NCBI GenBank assembly: GCA_965140355.1
Contig: OZ223194.1
Coordinates: 558,001 to 622,000, forward strand
DNA length: 64,000 nucleotides
Source of the DNA: Acetobacterium sp965140355
GTDB taxonomy: Bacteria > Bacillota > Clostridia > Eubacteriales > Eubacteriaceae
Direction of reading: 5' to 3'
The notes under the pieces were generated by a model. It saw only the letters and a list, made by a program, of their open reading frames with translations, had not been told where the DNA came from and ran no database searches. The position numbers and the translations under genes are program-made. Positions 26,466 through 34,171 of this stretch are shown here, piece after piece. Within the stretch, counting starts at the first letter, position 1; each line of letters opens with the position of its first letter.

Positions 26466-27683
26466 TTATTTCTGACGATAAGTTGACATAAACCGCTCAA
26501 GGCGATCCATCGTTTCTGTTAAATCCTCAGGATGGGGTAAAAAAACAATTCTGAAATGATCCTGATTGGGCCAGTTAAAACCAGTTCCCTGAACCATCAA
26601 CACATGTTCTTCTCTAAGAAAATCAAGGGCAAACTGAACATCACTGGTGATATTAAAGCGCTCTATATCTATTTTCGGAAAAACGTAAAAACCGGCTTTA
26701 GGTTTTACGCAAGATAATCCCGGAATATTATTAATCCGCTTGCAAACAATTTCCCGTTGTTCAGATAAACGTCCACCCGGCTTTAATAAATCATTGATAC
26801 TCTGGTAACCACCCAAAGAGGTTTGAATTGCATGTTGCCCGGGAACATTGGAACACATTCGCATATTGGAAAGCATCTTGATCCCATCGATATAATCTTG
26901 AGCACCTTTTTTATTGCCGGTTAAAATCATCCAGCCTACCCGATAACCTGGTATCCGATGGGATTTGGATAAACCATTAAGCGTTACGACCAATACATCC
27001 TCAGTCAGTGTTGACATCGGCACATGAACATAATCATCATAAAGAATCCGATCATAAATCTCATCCGCAAAAATAATCAAGTCATTTTCGACGGCAATCT
27101 CAACAATTCCTTCTAAAATCGCTTTAGGGTAAAGTGCTCCGGTCGGATTATTGGGGTTAATGACTACAATCCCTTTTGTTTTAGGGGTAATTTTACTGCG
27201 AATATCCTCAAGGTTCGGGTTCCACTCATCTTCTTCATCACAGACATAATAAACAGCTGTTCCCCCGGATAAGTTGACAGCAGCCGACCACAACGGATAG
27301 TCCGGAGCCGGAACCAATATTTCATCACCATTATCGAGTAATGCTTGCATACAAAATTGAATCAGCTCGCTGACGCCATTGCCTAAAAACACATCATCAA
27401 CCTTCAATTCCATTAAACCTTTGTTCTGATAGTGTTGAACCACGGCTTTTCGAGCCGAAAAAATTCCTTGCGAATTACAATAACCTTCAGCCGATTTCAT
27501 GTTAAATTTAATGTCCTGAATAATTTCATCGGGGGCATTTAAATTAAAGGGTGCAGTGTTTCCGGTATTAAGCATAATAATATCAATGCCTTCCCGCTCC
27601 ATGCGATCCGCCTCGTCAACCACCGGTCCTCTAATATCATAACAAACGTTGTCCAACTTCTTTGACTTTTTTACAGCTTTCAT
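26466..27683 (-). CDS. Class I aminotransferase, alanine-transaminase type
   Basis: About 405 residues, fold-type I PLP enzyme. Visible elements: GNGVSELIQFCMQALLD, NPNNPTGALYP, DEIYDRILYD and the PLP lysine in NGLSKSHRIPGYRVGWM. The overall match is to AlaA/AlaT-like proteins that convert pyruvate and glutamate to alanine. The start is unsettled: GGAG is 12 bases before the ATG at 27683, nine before a GTG at 27686, and overlaps a TTG at 27695. No obvious operon with the TrpR-like gene upstream, which has its own start region. Confidence 0.88.
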   Translation of the reverse strand: MKAVKKSKKLDNVCYDIRGPVVDEADRMEREGIDIIMLNTGNTAPFNLNAPDEIIQDIKFNMKSAEGYCNSQGIFSARKAVVQHYQNKGLMELKVDDVFLGNGVSELIQFCMQALLDNGDEILVPAPDYPLWSAAVNLSGGTAVYYVCDEEDEWNPNLEDIRSKITPKTKGIVVINPNNPTGALYPKAILEGIVEIAVENDLIIFADEIYDRILYDDYVHVPMSTLTEDVLVVTLNGLSKSHRIPGYRVGWMILTGNKKGAQDYIDGIKMLSNMRMCSNVPGQHAIQTSLGGYQSINDLLKPGGRLSEQREIVCKRINNIPGLSCVKPKAGFYVFPKIDIERFNITSDVQFALDFLREEHVLMVQGTGFNWPNQDHFRIVFLPHPEDLTETMDRLERFMSTYRQK

Positions 27684-27781
27684 CACTACACTCAACTCCT
27701 TTAATATTAAATTTTAGATAAGATTCAGGTTCCTGCAAACTACCGTATTAACCAAATGTTAATTAATTTACAGTCGCAAGA

Positions 27782-28072
27782 TTACTCCAATGTATGGTCC
27801 TTTTTCATTTTTTCGATGATATTGCGGTAACCTTTGCCGTGTTTGAGGCAGCGGTTAACCCGGCTGATCGTCGCCGAACTGGCACCGGTCAGTTTTTCAA
27901 CATCAATAAAGGTTTTTCCCTGAGACAGCAAGTAGGCAATTTCAAAACGGTGCGCCATATCTTCTATTTCCTTAATGGTACACAGATCTTCCAGCAACAG
28001 ATTACAATCTTCTTCAGTTTCAAGAGCTAAAATCGCCTGAGCTAAGACTTTTCTCTTTGTATTAATTTCCAT
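27782..28072 (-). CDS. YerC/YecD-family TrpR-like regulator
   Basis: 96 residues with a TrpR-type helix-turn-helix (AYLLSQGKTFIDVEKLTGASSATISRVNRCLKHG). Members are widespread in Firmicutes as small DNA-binding proteins with no firmly assigned ligand. GAGGG precedes the ATG by seven bases. It diverges from cysS, and the inverted repeat TGTTATCATAACA between them could be its operator. Confidence 0.9.
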   Translation of the reverse strand: MEINTKRKVLAQAILALETEEDCNLLLEDLCTIKEIEDMAHRFEIAYLLSQGKTFIDVEKLTGASSATISRVNRCLKHGKGYRNIIEKMKKDHTLE

Positions 28073-28145
28073 GGAAAACCCTCATTCATTTTCTGTATTT
28101 CATTTGGCATGATACAGAAATTTTCTTCCTAAAAAATTTTATCCA

Positions 28146-28190
28146 TTGACACTTAATCTTATCTTTAGTGTATAATATGTTATCATAACA
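28146..28190 (+). promoter_or_regulatory. cysS promoter and inverted repeat
   Basis: TTGACA (28146-28151) and TATAAT (28171-28176) are both perfect hexamers, though the spacer is a long 19 bp. Two bases after the -10 lies the exact inverted repeat TGTTAT-C-ATAACA (28178-28190), at the expected transcription start. The leader is too short (~45 nt) for a T-box. Confidence 0.6.
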
Positions 28191-28227
28191 CATTCATGTT
28201 AAGAAATAAATTGAAAGGTTTAACTTT

Positions 28228-29625
28228 ATGAAATTATATAATACCCTTACCCAAAAAAAAGAAACCTTTGTCCCAATCGAAGAAGGCAAGGTCCGAATGT
28301 ACTCCTGCGGCCCCACTGTTTATAATTATTTCCACATCGGCAACGCCCGTCCCTTTATCGTTTTTGACGTGTTACGCCGGTTTTTAGAATATACTGGTTA
28401 CGAGGTAACCTTTATCCAGAATTTCACCGATGTCGATGATAAAATCATCAACCGCAGTCATGAAGAAAATATTTCGCCCGAGGCTGTGGCTGAAAAATAC
28501 ATTCAGGAATACTTTGCTGATGCCGATGCCCTTGGCATCAAACGGGCCAGTGTTCACCCCAAAGTCAGCGAACACATCGCTGAAATTATCGAAATGATCA
28601 AAACCTTAGAAGCAAAAGATCTGGCCTACAACGTTAACGGTAATGTTTATTACCGCGTCGAAGCCTTTAAGGATTATGGCAAGCTTTCCAAGCAATCAAT
28701 TGATGAACTGCGTTCTGGTGCCCGCATTGATGTTAATGATGAAAAACACAGTCCGTTGGATTTTGCGCTCTGGAAAAAGAAAAAAGACGGCGAACCGTAT
28801 TGGCCAAGCCCTTGGGGAGACGGCCGCCCCGGCTGGCATATTGAATGCTCAGCGATGTCTAAAAAACATCTCGGTGCTACCATCGATATCCATGGTGGTG
28901 GCCAGGATTTGATCTTCCCGCACCACGAAAATGAAATTGCCCAATCAGAAGGTGCTTGTGGCAAAACGTTTGCGAATTACTGGGTGCACAACGGTTATAT
29001 CAATATTGATAATCAAAAAATGTCCAAGTCCAAAGGTAACTTTTTCACCGTTCGGGATATTGCTAAAAAATTTGATCTGGAAGTAGTCCGCATGTTTTTG
29101 CTGATGGCCCACTACCGTAGCCCGGTAAATTTCAGTGAAGTCCTGTTACAACAGGCGGCTACTGCCCTGGAACGCTTGTATACGGCCAAATTTCAGATGG
29201 AGTATCTGCTCGAAAAAACCCCTCTCGAAACGGCCACGGAAACCGAAATGACCTGGATGAACACGCTTGGCCAATACAAACATGATTTTATCGCGGCGAT
29301 GGATGACGACATCAACACCGCCGATGCCATCGCGGTTATCTTTGAACTGGTCCGCGATCTAAATTCCCATCTGGATAGCCATTCGAGCCAAGCAGCGATT
29401 GTGGCCGGACAAAACATTTTTTCCGAGCTCACCACCGTTTTAGGCCTGGCCGTCAAAGCCAAAGAAACCAATCTTGATGATGCCGTTGAAGACCTCATCG
29501 CGCAACGTCAAGCAGCCCGAAAAGCCAAAGACTTTAAACGCGCCGATGAAATCCGTGATGAACTATTAGCTAAAGGCATTGTCCTGGAGGATACCCGAGA
29601 AGGTGTTAAATGGAAAAAAGCGTAA
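28228..29625 (+). CDS. cysS: Cysteinyl-tRNA synthetase
   Basis: 465 residues, class Ia synthetase. The HIGH motif is HIGNARPFIVFDVL, with zinc-binding cysteine in MYSCGPTVYNY and the GGGQDLIFPHHENEIAQSE block; the KMSKS motif is NQKMSKSKGNF. Length and domains are standard. It charges tRNA-Cys. A GAAAGG ribosome site is present. Its 3' end overlaps the mini-RNase III gene by 16 bases, the usual Firmicute order cysS-mrnC. It has one of the few plus-strand promoters in this window. Confidence 0.97.
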   Translation: MKLYNTLTQKKETFVPIEEGKVRMYSCGPTVYNYFHIGNARPFIVFDVLRRFLEYTGYEVTFIQNFTDVDDKIINRSHEENISPEAVAEKYIQEYFADADALGIKRASVHPKVSEHIAEIIEMIKTLEAKDLAYNVNGNVYYRVEAFKDYGKLSKQSIDELRSGARIDVNDEKHSPLDFALWKKKKDGEPYWPSPWGDGRPGWHIECSAMSKKHLGATIDIHGGGQDLIFPHHENEIAQSEGACGKTFANYWVHNGYINIDNQKMSKSKGNFFTVRDIAKKFDLEVVRMFLLMAHYRSPVNFSEVLLQQAATALERLYTAKFQMEYLLEKTPLETATETEMTWMNTLGQYKHDFIAAMDDDINTADAIAVIFELVRDLNSHLDSHSSQAAIVAGQNIFSELTTVLGLAVKAKETNLDDAVEDLIAQRQAARKAKDFKRADEIRDELLAKGIVLEDTREGVKWKKA

Positions 29626-30065
29626 ACCTTGAAGAAAACCTGAATGATATTAAAGACCGCATCACTAAAACCTATAGCAACGCCCAGGCCATCGCCATGA
29701 ATCCTTTAGCGTTAGCCTATATCGGAGATGGCATTTATTCTGATCTGATTCGCAAATATTTATTAGGCTGTGGTCACCAGGATGTCAATCTGATGACTAA
29801 AACCTCGATTAATTATGTCCGTGCCAGTGCTCAGGCGCTAGTTATTCGGACGTTGCTGCCCGAACTAACCGAAACCGAAACACGCATGTTTAAACGCGGC
29901 CGAAACACTGCTTCCCAGGTTCCTAAAAATGCTGCTCCGGCGGATTACCGCTATGCCACTGGCTTTGAAACGCTCATTGGTTATCTTTATCTTTGCGGCA
30001 ATCACGAGCGCATGAATGAACTAATTATTAAAAGCATTGCGATTATCAATAACCAGACAACTTAA
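29610..30065 (+). CDS. mrnC: Mini-ribonuclease III
   Basis: 151 residues, an RNase III catalytic domain without the double-stranded RNA-binding domain, as in MrnC. Key segments: MNPLALAYIGDGIYSDLIRK, RGRNTASQVPKNAAPADYRYATGFETLIGYLYL (with the conserved acidic E of the active site). It matures 23S rRNA ends in Bacillus. The start overlaps the cysS end. Confidence 0.94.
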   Translation: MEKSVNLEENLNDIKDRITKTYSNAQAIAMNPLALAYIGDGIYSDLIRKYLLGCGHQDVNLMTKTSINYVRASAQALVIRTLLPELTETETRMFKRGRNTASQVPKNAAPADYRYATGFETLIGYLYLCGNHERMNELIIKSIAIINNQTT

Positions 30066-30070
30066 TGACA

Positions 30071-30112
30071 AAAACGCCCCGAACAGCGCTCATGCTCTGC
30101 TCGGGGCGTTTT
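30071..30112. terminator. Bidirectional terminator between mrnC and the MATE gene
   Basis: AAAACGCCCCGA and TCGGGGCGTTTT form a 12-bp stem around an 18-base loop with an inner hairpin, with T-rich tails on both sides. It serves the convergent mrnC (+) and MATE (-) genes. Confidence 0.85.
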
Positions 30113-30131
30113 ATTTTAATCAAACTCAATT

Positions 30132-31517
30132 TTATACCGATAGTGGGGTCGTATCCCAGGTATCAAATATATTTCGCTGATACCAACGGAACATAAAAAA
30201 CTGATAAGCGATACAAACAATTTCGGCAATAATAAATCCATACCAGACTAAATCAAGGCCGCCGATTTTAGCCAGCAAATAAGAAACTGGCAATAAAACC
30301 ACCATTTGTCTGATAAAAGAAGCAAGCATGCTGACATAAGCTTTTCCAATCGCCTGAAAACTAACGGCAATCATAATTGATATTCCGGCAATCGGGAAAG
30401 ACAAACTGATAGTTCGTAAACAATGGATGCCAATCGTCATCATTTCTGGTGAGGGATTAAACGCCATCATAATCTGCGCCGGGAAAACCCAAAACAGCAA
30501 TGTTCCAATACACATAATCGTTATCGCCGCCGTTCCGGCAACCTTAAAGGTTTGGTTAAATCGCTCCCGGTTTTTAGCCCCAAAATTAAATCCAAAAATT
30601 GGCATCGCGCCTTGCCCCAAACCAAAGATTGGCATAAAGATCATCGATTGAATTTTAAAATAAACGCCAAATACCGCTACTGCGGACATTCCAAAGCCGG
30701 ATAAAATTAAGTTATATCCGGTGATCATCAGTGAACCTAAACCTTGCATAATCGCTGCCGGCAATCCAACCTTAAAGATGTCTTTGATGATGCTGGGGTC
30801 AAAGTGAAATATTTTATAATCCAATTTTAATTCGTTCTTGTTACTTTTAAATACTACCATCAACATGTAGATCATCCCAATAAACTGCCCGGTAACCGTT
30901 GCAATAGCAGCACCTGCCACTCCCAAGGCCGGGAATCCCAACAAGCCAAAAATCATAATCGGATCGAGGATAATATTGGTAATCGCTCCAATGATTTGCC
31001 CCACCATTGGTTTGATCATTTCGCCGCTGCCCTGTAAGGTCGAGTAGGCCGCCTGCGTTATAAAACTGCCAAAACAAAAAATTGTGACAATAATCAGATA
31101 CTGGCTGCCCTGACTAATAATATTGACATCATCGGTAAACAAACTGATAAATGCATGGGAGCTTATTAATCCCAATATTCCCAGAATAACCGCGATTATC
31201 AACGCCAATAAAAAGCCATGTTCCGCGACATTCGTCGCTTCACTTTTTTTACCTTGCCCTAAACGCCTCGATATTGCCGAATTAATCCCCACGCCCATAC
31301 CCACAAAACTGGAAATTATAATCATTTGAATGGGAAAAGCAAGCGAAACAGCAGTTAACGCGTCTTCGCCAATTTGCGCCACAAAAATACTATCAACAAT
31401 ATTGTACATCGCTTGAATCATCATTGAGATAATCGCGGGGATTGACATAAAAAAGAGTAACCGCGGAATCGGAACAACGCCCAGCTTATTTTCTTTTTCA
31501 ACTTGAGTGTTTTTCAT
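30132..31517 (-). CDS. MATE-family multidrug/Na+ antiporter
   Basis: 461 residues with about twelve hydrophobic spans in two repeated halves. The MATE signature segments are visible: LFFMSIPAIISMMIQAMYNIVDSIFVAQIG, SFVGMGVGINSAISRRLGQG, and PALGVAGAAIATVTGQFIGM. Members expel cationic drugs or metabolites in exchange for Na+ or H+. The substrate is unknown. It has a GGAGG ribosome site. Own terminator shared with mrnC. Confidence 0.93.
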   Translation of the reverse strand: MKNTQVEKENKLGVVPIPRLLFFMSIPAIISMMIQAMYNIVDSIFVAQIGEDALTAVSLAFPIQMIIISSFVGMGVGINSAISRRLGQGKKSEATNVAEHGFLLALIIAVILGILGLISSHAFISLFTDDVNIISQGSQYLIIVTIFCFGSFITQAAYSTLQGSGEMIKPMVGQIIGAITNIILDPIMIFGLLGFPALGVAGAAIATVTGQFIGMIYMLMVVFKSNKNELKLDYKIFHFDPSIIKDIFKVGLPAAIMQGLGSLMITGYNLILSGFGMSAVAVFGVYFKIQSMIFMPIFGLGQGAMPIFGFNFGAKNRERFNQTFKVAGTAAITIMCIGTLLFWVFPAQIMMAFNPSPEMMTIGIHCLRTISLSFPIAGISIMIAVSFQAIGKAYVSMLASFIRQMVVLLPVSYLLAKIGGLDLVWYGFIIAEIVCIAYQFFMFRWYQRNIFDTWDTTPLSV

Positions 31518-31544
31518 TTGGCACCTCCTTTACTTTTTCAAACC

Positions 31545-31588
31545 AAAAACCTGGATTCAAGGACAAAGTCAGCCTCACACCCAGGTTC
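31545..31588 (-). terminator. Terminator of the DEAD-box helicase gene
   Basis: On the minus strand AACCTGG and CCAGGTT form a stem around a ~26-base loop with an inner AGCC-type pairing, followed by TTTTTGG. It starts 25 bp after the helicase stop. Confidence 0.55.
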
Positions 31589-31612
31589 TTATTCATTCAC
31601 TCGCTTTTTGTG

Positions 31613-33268
31613 CTATTTTTTCTTTTTTGAAATCTCAACTTTAACTTTACGTTCTTTAATTATTTTACCATTTAATTTCTTTTCAACTTTTTTCGCCTGT
31701 TCTTCATCGACATCAACAAATGTAAATTTATCGTACATATCGATGTTGCCAACAGCTGAAGAAGGAATTCCGCACTCGCCACAGATCGCACCTAAGATAT
31801 CCCGTTTTTGCGCATGATCTTTTTCACCAACACTGATGAAAAGACGTTTCGTTTTTTCCGGACCGCCTCGTCGTGATGAACCTGAACCACCGTCGCGACG
31901 GACCCGACCATCGCGGCGGGAACCAACATCATTACGTCGGGGACGTCGTTCCACGGTGTTAAGATCTTCGGCTTCGGAAAGCGGCAACTGTGCCTGCAGT
32001 AATACTGCCGCAATGGTTTCTGCCGTATAACCTTTTTCCACCAGTTCGTTAATAATTTTTACATAAGTATCTAAACTTCCCTTTTCCGTTCCTTTTTCGG
32101 CCCGAATCTTGAATCGTTCGTGAAAATGAGCAATCTTGATATCATTAATCACTTCGCTGGTGGGAATCAAATCCCGTTCGATACTCTTTTTGGTATAGTC
32201 AGTAATTTTCTTTAGTCTGAATTGATCTCTGGAACGTGCCAAAGTTAAGGAAATTCCGCTTTTCCCAGCCCGGCCGGTTCGACCAATTCGATGGACGTAA
32301 TATTCTTCATTGTCTGGCACATCATAATTAAAGACAATATCGACATCGTCAACATCAATGCCTCGGGCGGCCACATCAGTTGCCACCAGAATGTTTAATT
32401 GTCCGCGGCTGAATTGTTTTAAAACCGCCATTCGCGACATCTGACGCATATCACCATGGATTTTATCAACTGAATAACCCAGTTTTTTAAGATCGTCGGT
32501 GATCTCATCAACATATTTTTTAGTATTACAAAAGATCAGTGAGCGCTGTGGTTTATAAACATCCAGTAATCGGGTTAATGCTTCGAACTTGTGGTGATCA
32601 CTGATATTAAAGTATTTTTGCTCAATGCTGGTTGCAACCATATTTTTCGGTGAAATTTCGACCAATGCCGGATTTTTTTGATAGGTTTCGGCAATTTTCA
32701 AAATTGGTTTTGGCATTGTTGCCGAAAATAAAACCGTCTGAATTTCATGGGCAATTTCATCAAGAATCAATTCGATATCTTCGCGGAATCCCATGTTTAA
32801 CATTTCATCGGCTTCATCCAGCACCACCATTGAAATATCGCTTAACTTTAAAGTTTTTCGGCGCATATGGTCCATCACCCGACCCGGTGTTCCCACAACA
32901 ATCTGCACTCCGGATTTCAATTCTCTGATCTGAGTTTCGATTGATGCGCCCCCAAAAATTGGTAATACTTTAACACCCTTTTGGTATTTTAAAACTTTTT
33001 TAAATTCGTCTGAGACCTGTACTGCCAACTCTCGGGTTGGGCATAAAACTAAAACTTGTACTTTCTTTATGGAAGGGTCAAGCTTTGTAATGGCTGGGAT
33101 CGCAAACGCAACTGTTTTTCCGGTTCCGGTTTGTGATTTTCCAATGAGGTCTCCTCCCATCATCAATTGTGGTATCGCTTGCTCCTGGATTTCGGTCATT
33201 TCTACAAAGCCCATTTCTTCGATGCCTCGTAGGAGTTGTTCATTAATTTCTAATTCTGTAAATTTCAT
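31613..33268 (-). CDS. DEAD-box RNA helicase with DbpA RNA-binding domain
   Basis: 551 residues. The Q motif FVEMTEIQEQAIPQL, motif I GKSQTGTGKT, Ia PTRELAVQVS, DEAD box VVLDEADEML, SAT (LFSATMP) and motif VI YVHRIGRTGRAGKSG are all intact. After a short Arg/Gly-rich linker (about residues 440-475), a C-terminal DbpA-type domain (LFISVGEKDHAQKRDILGAI, FTFVDVDEEQAKKVEKKLNG) follows. The architecture fits CsdA/DeaD-type cold-shock and ribosome-assembly helicases. Stands alone. Confidence 0.95.
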   Translation of the reverse strand: MKFTELEINEQLLRGIEEMGFVEMTEIQEQAIPQLMMGGDLIGKSQTGTGKTVAFAIPAITKLDPSIKKVQVLVLCPTRELAVQVSDEFKKVLKYQKGVKVLPIFGGASIETQIRELKSGVQIVVGTPGRVMDHMRRKTLKLSDISMVVLDEADEMLNMGFREDIELILDEIAHEIQTVLFSATMPKPILKIAETYQKNPALVEISPKNMVATSIEQKYFNISDHHKFEALTRLLDVYKPQRSLIFCNTKKYVDEITDDLKKLGYSVDKIHGDMRQMSRMAVLKQFSRGQLNILVATDVAARGIDVDDVDIVFNYDVPDNEEYYVHRIGRTGRAGKSGISLTLARSRDQFRLKKITDYTKKSIERDLIPTSEVINDIKIAHFHERFKIRAEKGTEKGSLDTYVKIINELVEKGYTAETIAAVLLQAQLPLSEAEDLNTVERRPRRNDVGSRRDGRVRRDGGSGSSRRGGPEKTKRLFISVGEKDHAQKRDILGAICGECGIPSSAVGNIDMYDKFTFVDVDEEQAKKVEKKLNGKIIKERKVKVEISKKKK

Positions 33269-33519
33269 TTAGTATCCTTTCTCGAATATATAACACCTTA
33301 TTTTAAACCAACTTATTTGATAAAGCAAGTTCTATTTAATTACCCTTAAGAAATAATGCTTCTAACTCATGTCTTATTCAAATTATTTCCGATTTGGCAC
33401 CTTTGAATAAAAATTCTGGTCATCAAATATACCCATGATGTATAATTTAGCTAAACACAGATCCTGTGTTTAGCTTATTCATTGATACCAAATTGTGAAT
33501 AATTATTGGAGGAATTACC
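33269..33519. promoter_or_regulatory. Divergent intergenic with XRE promoter and palindrome
   Basis: The 251-bp gap between the helicase and the XRE gene holds a plus-strand TATAAT (33441-33446) and, right at the expected start, the exact inverted repeat AGCTAAACACAG-ATC-CTGTGTTTAGCT (33449-33475). It could be an operator for the regulator's own control or a stem at the 5' end of its mRNA. Confidence 0.5.
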
Positions 33520-33924
33520 ATGTCTACTTTTGGAACACGATTAAAACGGCTACGAATTAATAAGGATATGACTCAGCAAGATTTTGCCGAGCATTTCGAT
33601 TTAAACAAAAGCTCTATTTCTAAGTATGAAAAAGATAAAAACTTACCGGAAAACCAGCTTCTGGTTGAAATCGCCGATTATTTTGATGTCTCAGTTGATT
33701 ACCTTTTGTGTCGAACCGACAATTCAACTTCACTTAATGATGCCAAACTTAAATCTGAAGGATCGTTAAACTCTACTGAGCAACTACTTAAACCGTTAGA
33801 AATGAAAGACCTATTAGGCCTTTTCGGTTACGCAATGGCCAGCGAAGAAGGTAAAAAGGAAATTTTGGATTTTATTAATTTCAAACATGAAGTGCTGGTT
33901 CAGCATTATTCTAAAAATGACTAA
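33520..33924 (+). CDS. XRE-family transcriptional regulator
   Basis: 134 residues. An N-terminal Cro/CI-type helix-turn-helix (TRLKRLRINKDMTQQDFAEHFDLNKSSISKYEKD, about residues 6-40) is followed by PENQLLVEIADYFDVSVDYLLCR. The C-terminal half is helical with no named domain. GGAGG lies seven bases before the ATG. No neighbouring operon suggests a target; autoregulation through the upstream palindrome is plausible. Confidence 0.9.
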   Translation: MSTFGTRLKRLRINKDMTQQDFAEHFDLNKSSISKYEKDKNLPENQLLVEIADYFDVSVDYLLCRTDNSTSLNDAKLKSEGSLNSTEQLLKPLEMKDLLGLFGYAMASEEGKKEILDFINFKHEVLVQHYSKND

Positions 33925-33934
33925 TTAATTTTAT

Positions 33935-34150
33935 GAAGCGGTCTAAAGACCGCTTCTGACTGTCAAAAAAGATAACTTAGTACCGACAATTGTTAGATCA
34001 TGTTGTGTGCCTCAAGGCGAACAGTTGCAGTCAAAGCCTGCCTTTAGCCAAAGCTTTGATTGCAACTGTACGAATTGCGTGCATGCAACAGATTAACAAT
34101 TGATCGGTACGGTCGTTTATCGACAACCTCAAGCGGTCTTCGGAGTGCTT
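33935..34150. repeat. Palindromic structured element, copy A
   Basis: A large imperfect palindrome between the convergent XRE and nadE genes. It begins and ends with hairpins built on AAGCGGTC (33935-33956 and 34131-34150); the second has a TTCG loop and runs into seven T. Inside, GTACCGA...CAATTGTTA (33980 on) pairs with TAACAATTGATCGGTAC (34093-34110), and an inner 17-bp stem (ACAGTTGCAGTCAAAGC with 34053-34069) surrounds the loop CTTTAGCC. Copy B at 44199-44380 has the same layout. Confidence 0.75.
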
Positions 34151-34171
34151 CTTTTTTTGTCTAAAATTGTC

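Noticed and set aside
28190..28227. T-box riboswitch before cysS
   Set aside because: The leader is only about 45 nt and lacks the T-box consensus sequence, so there is no room for one.
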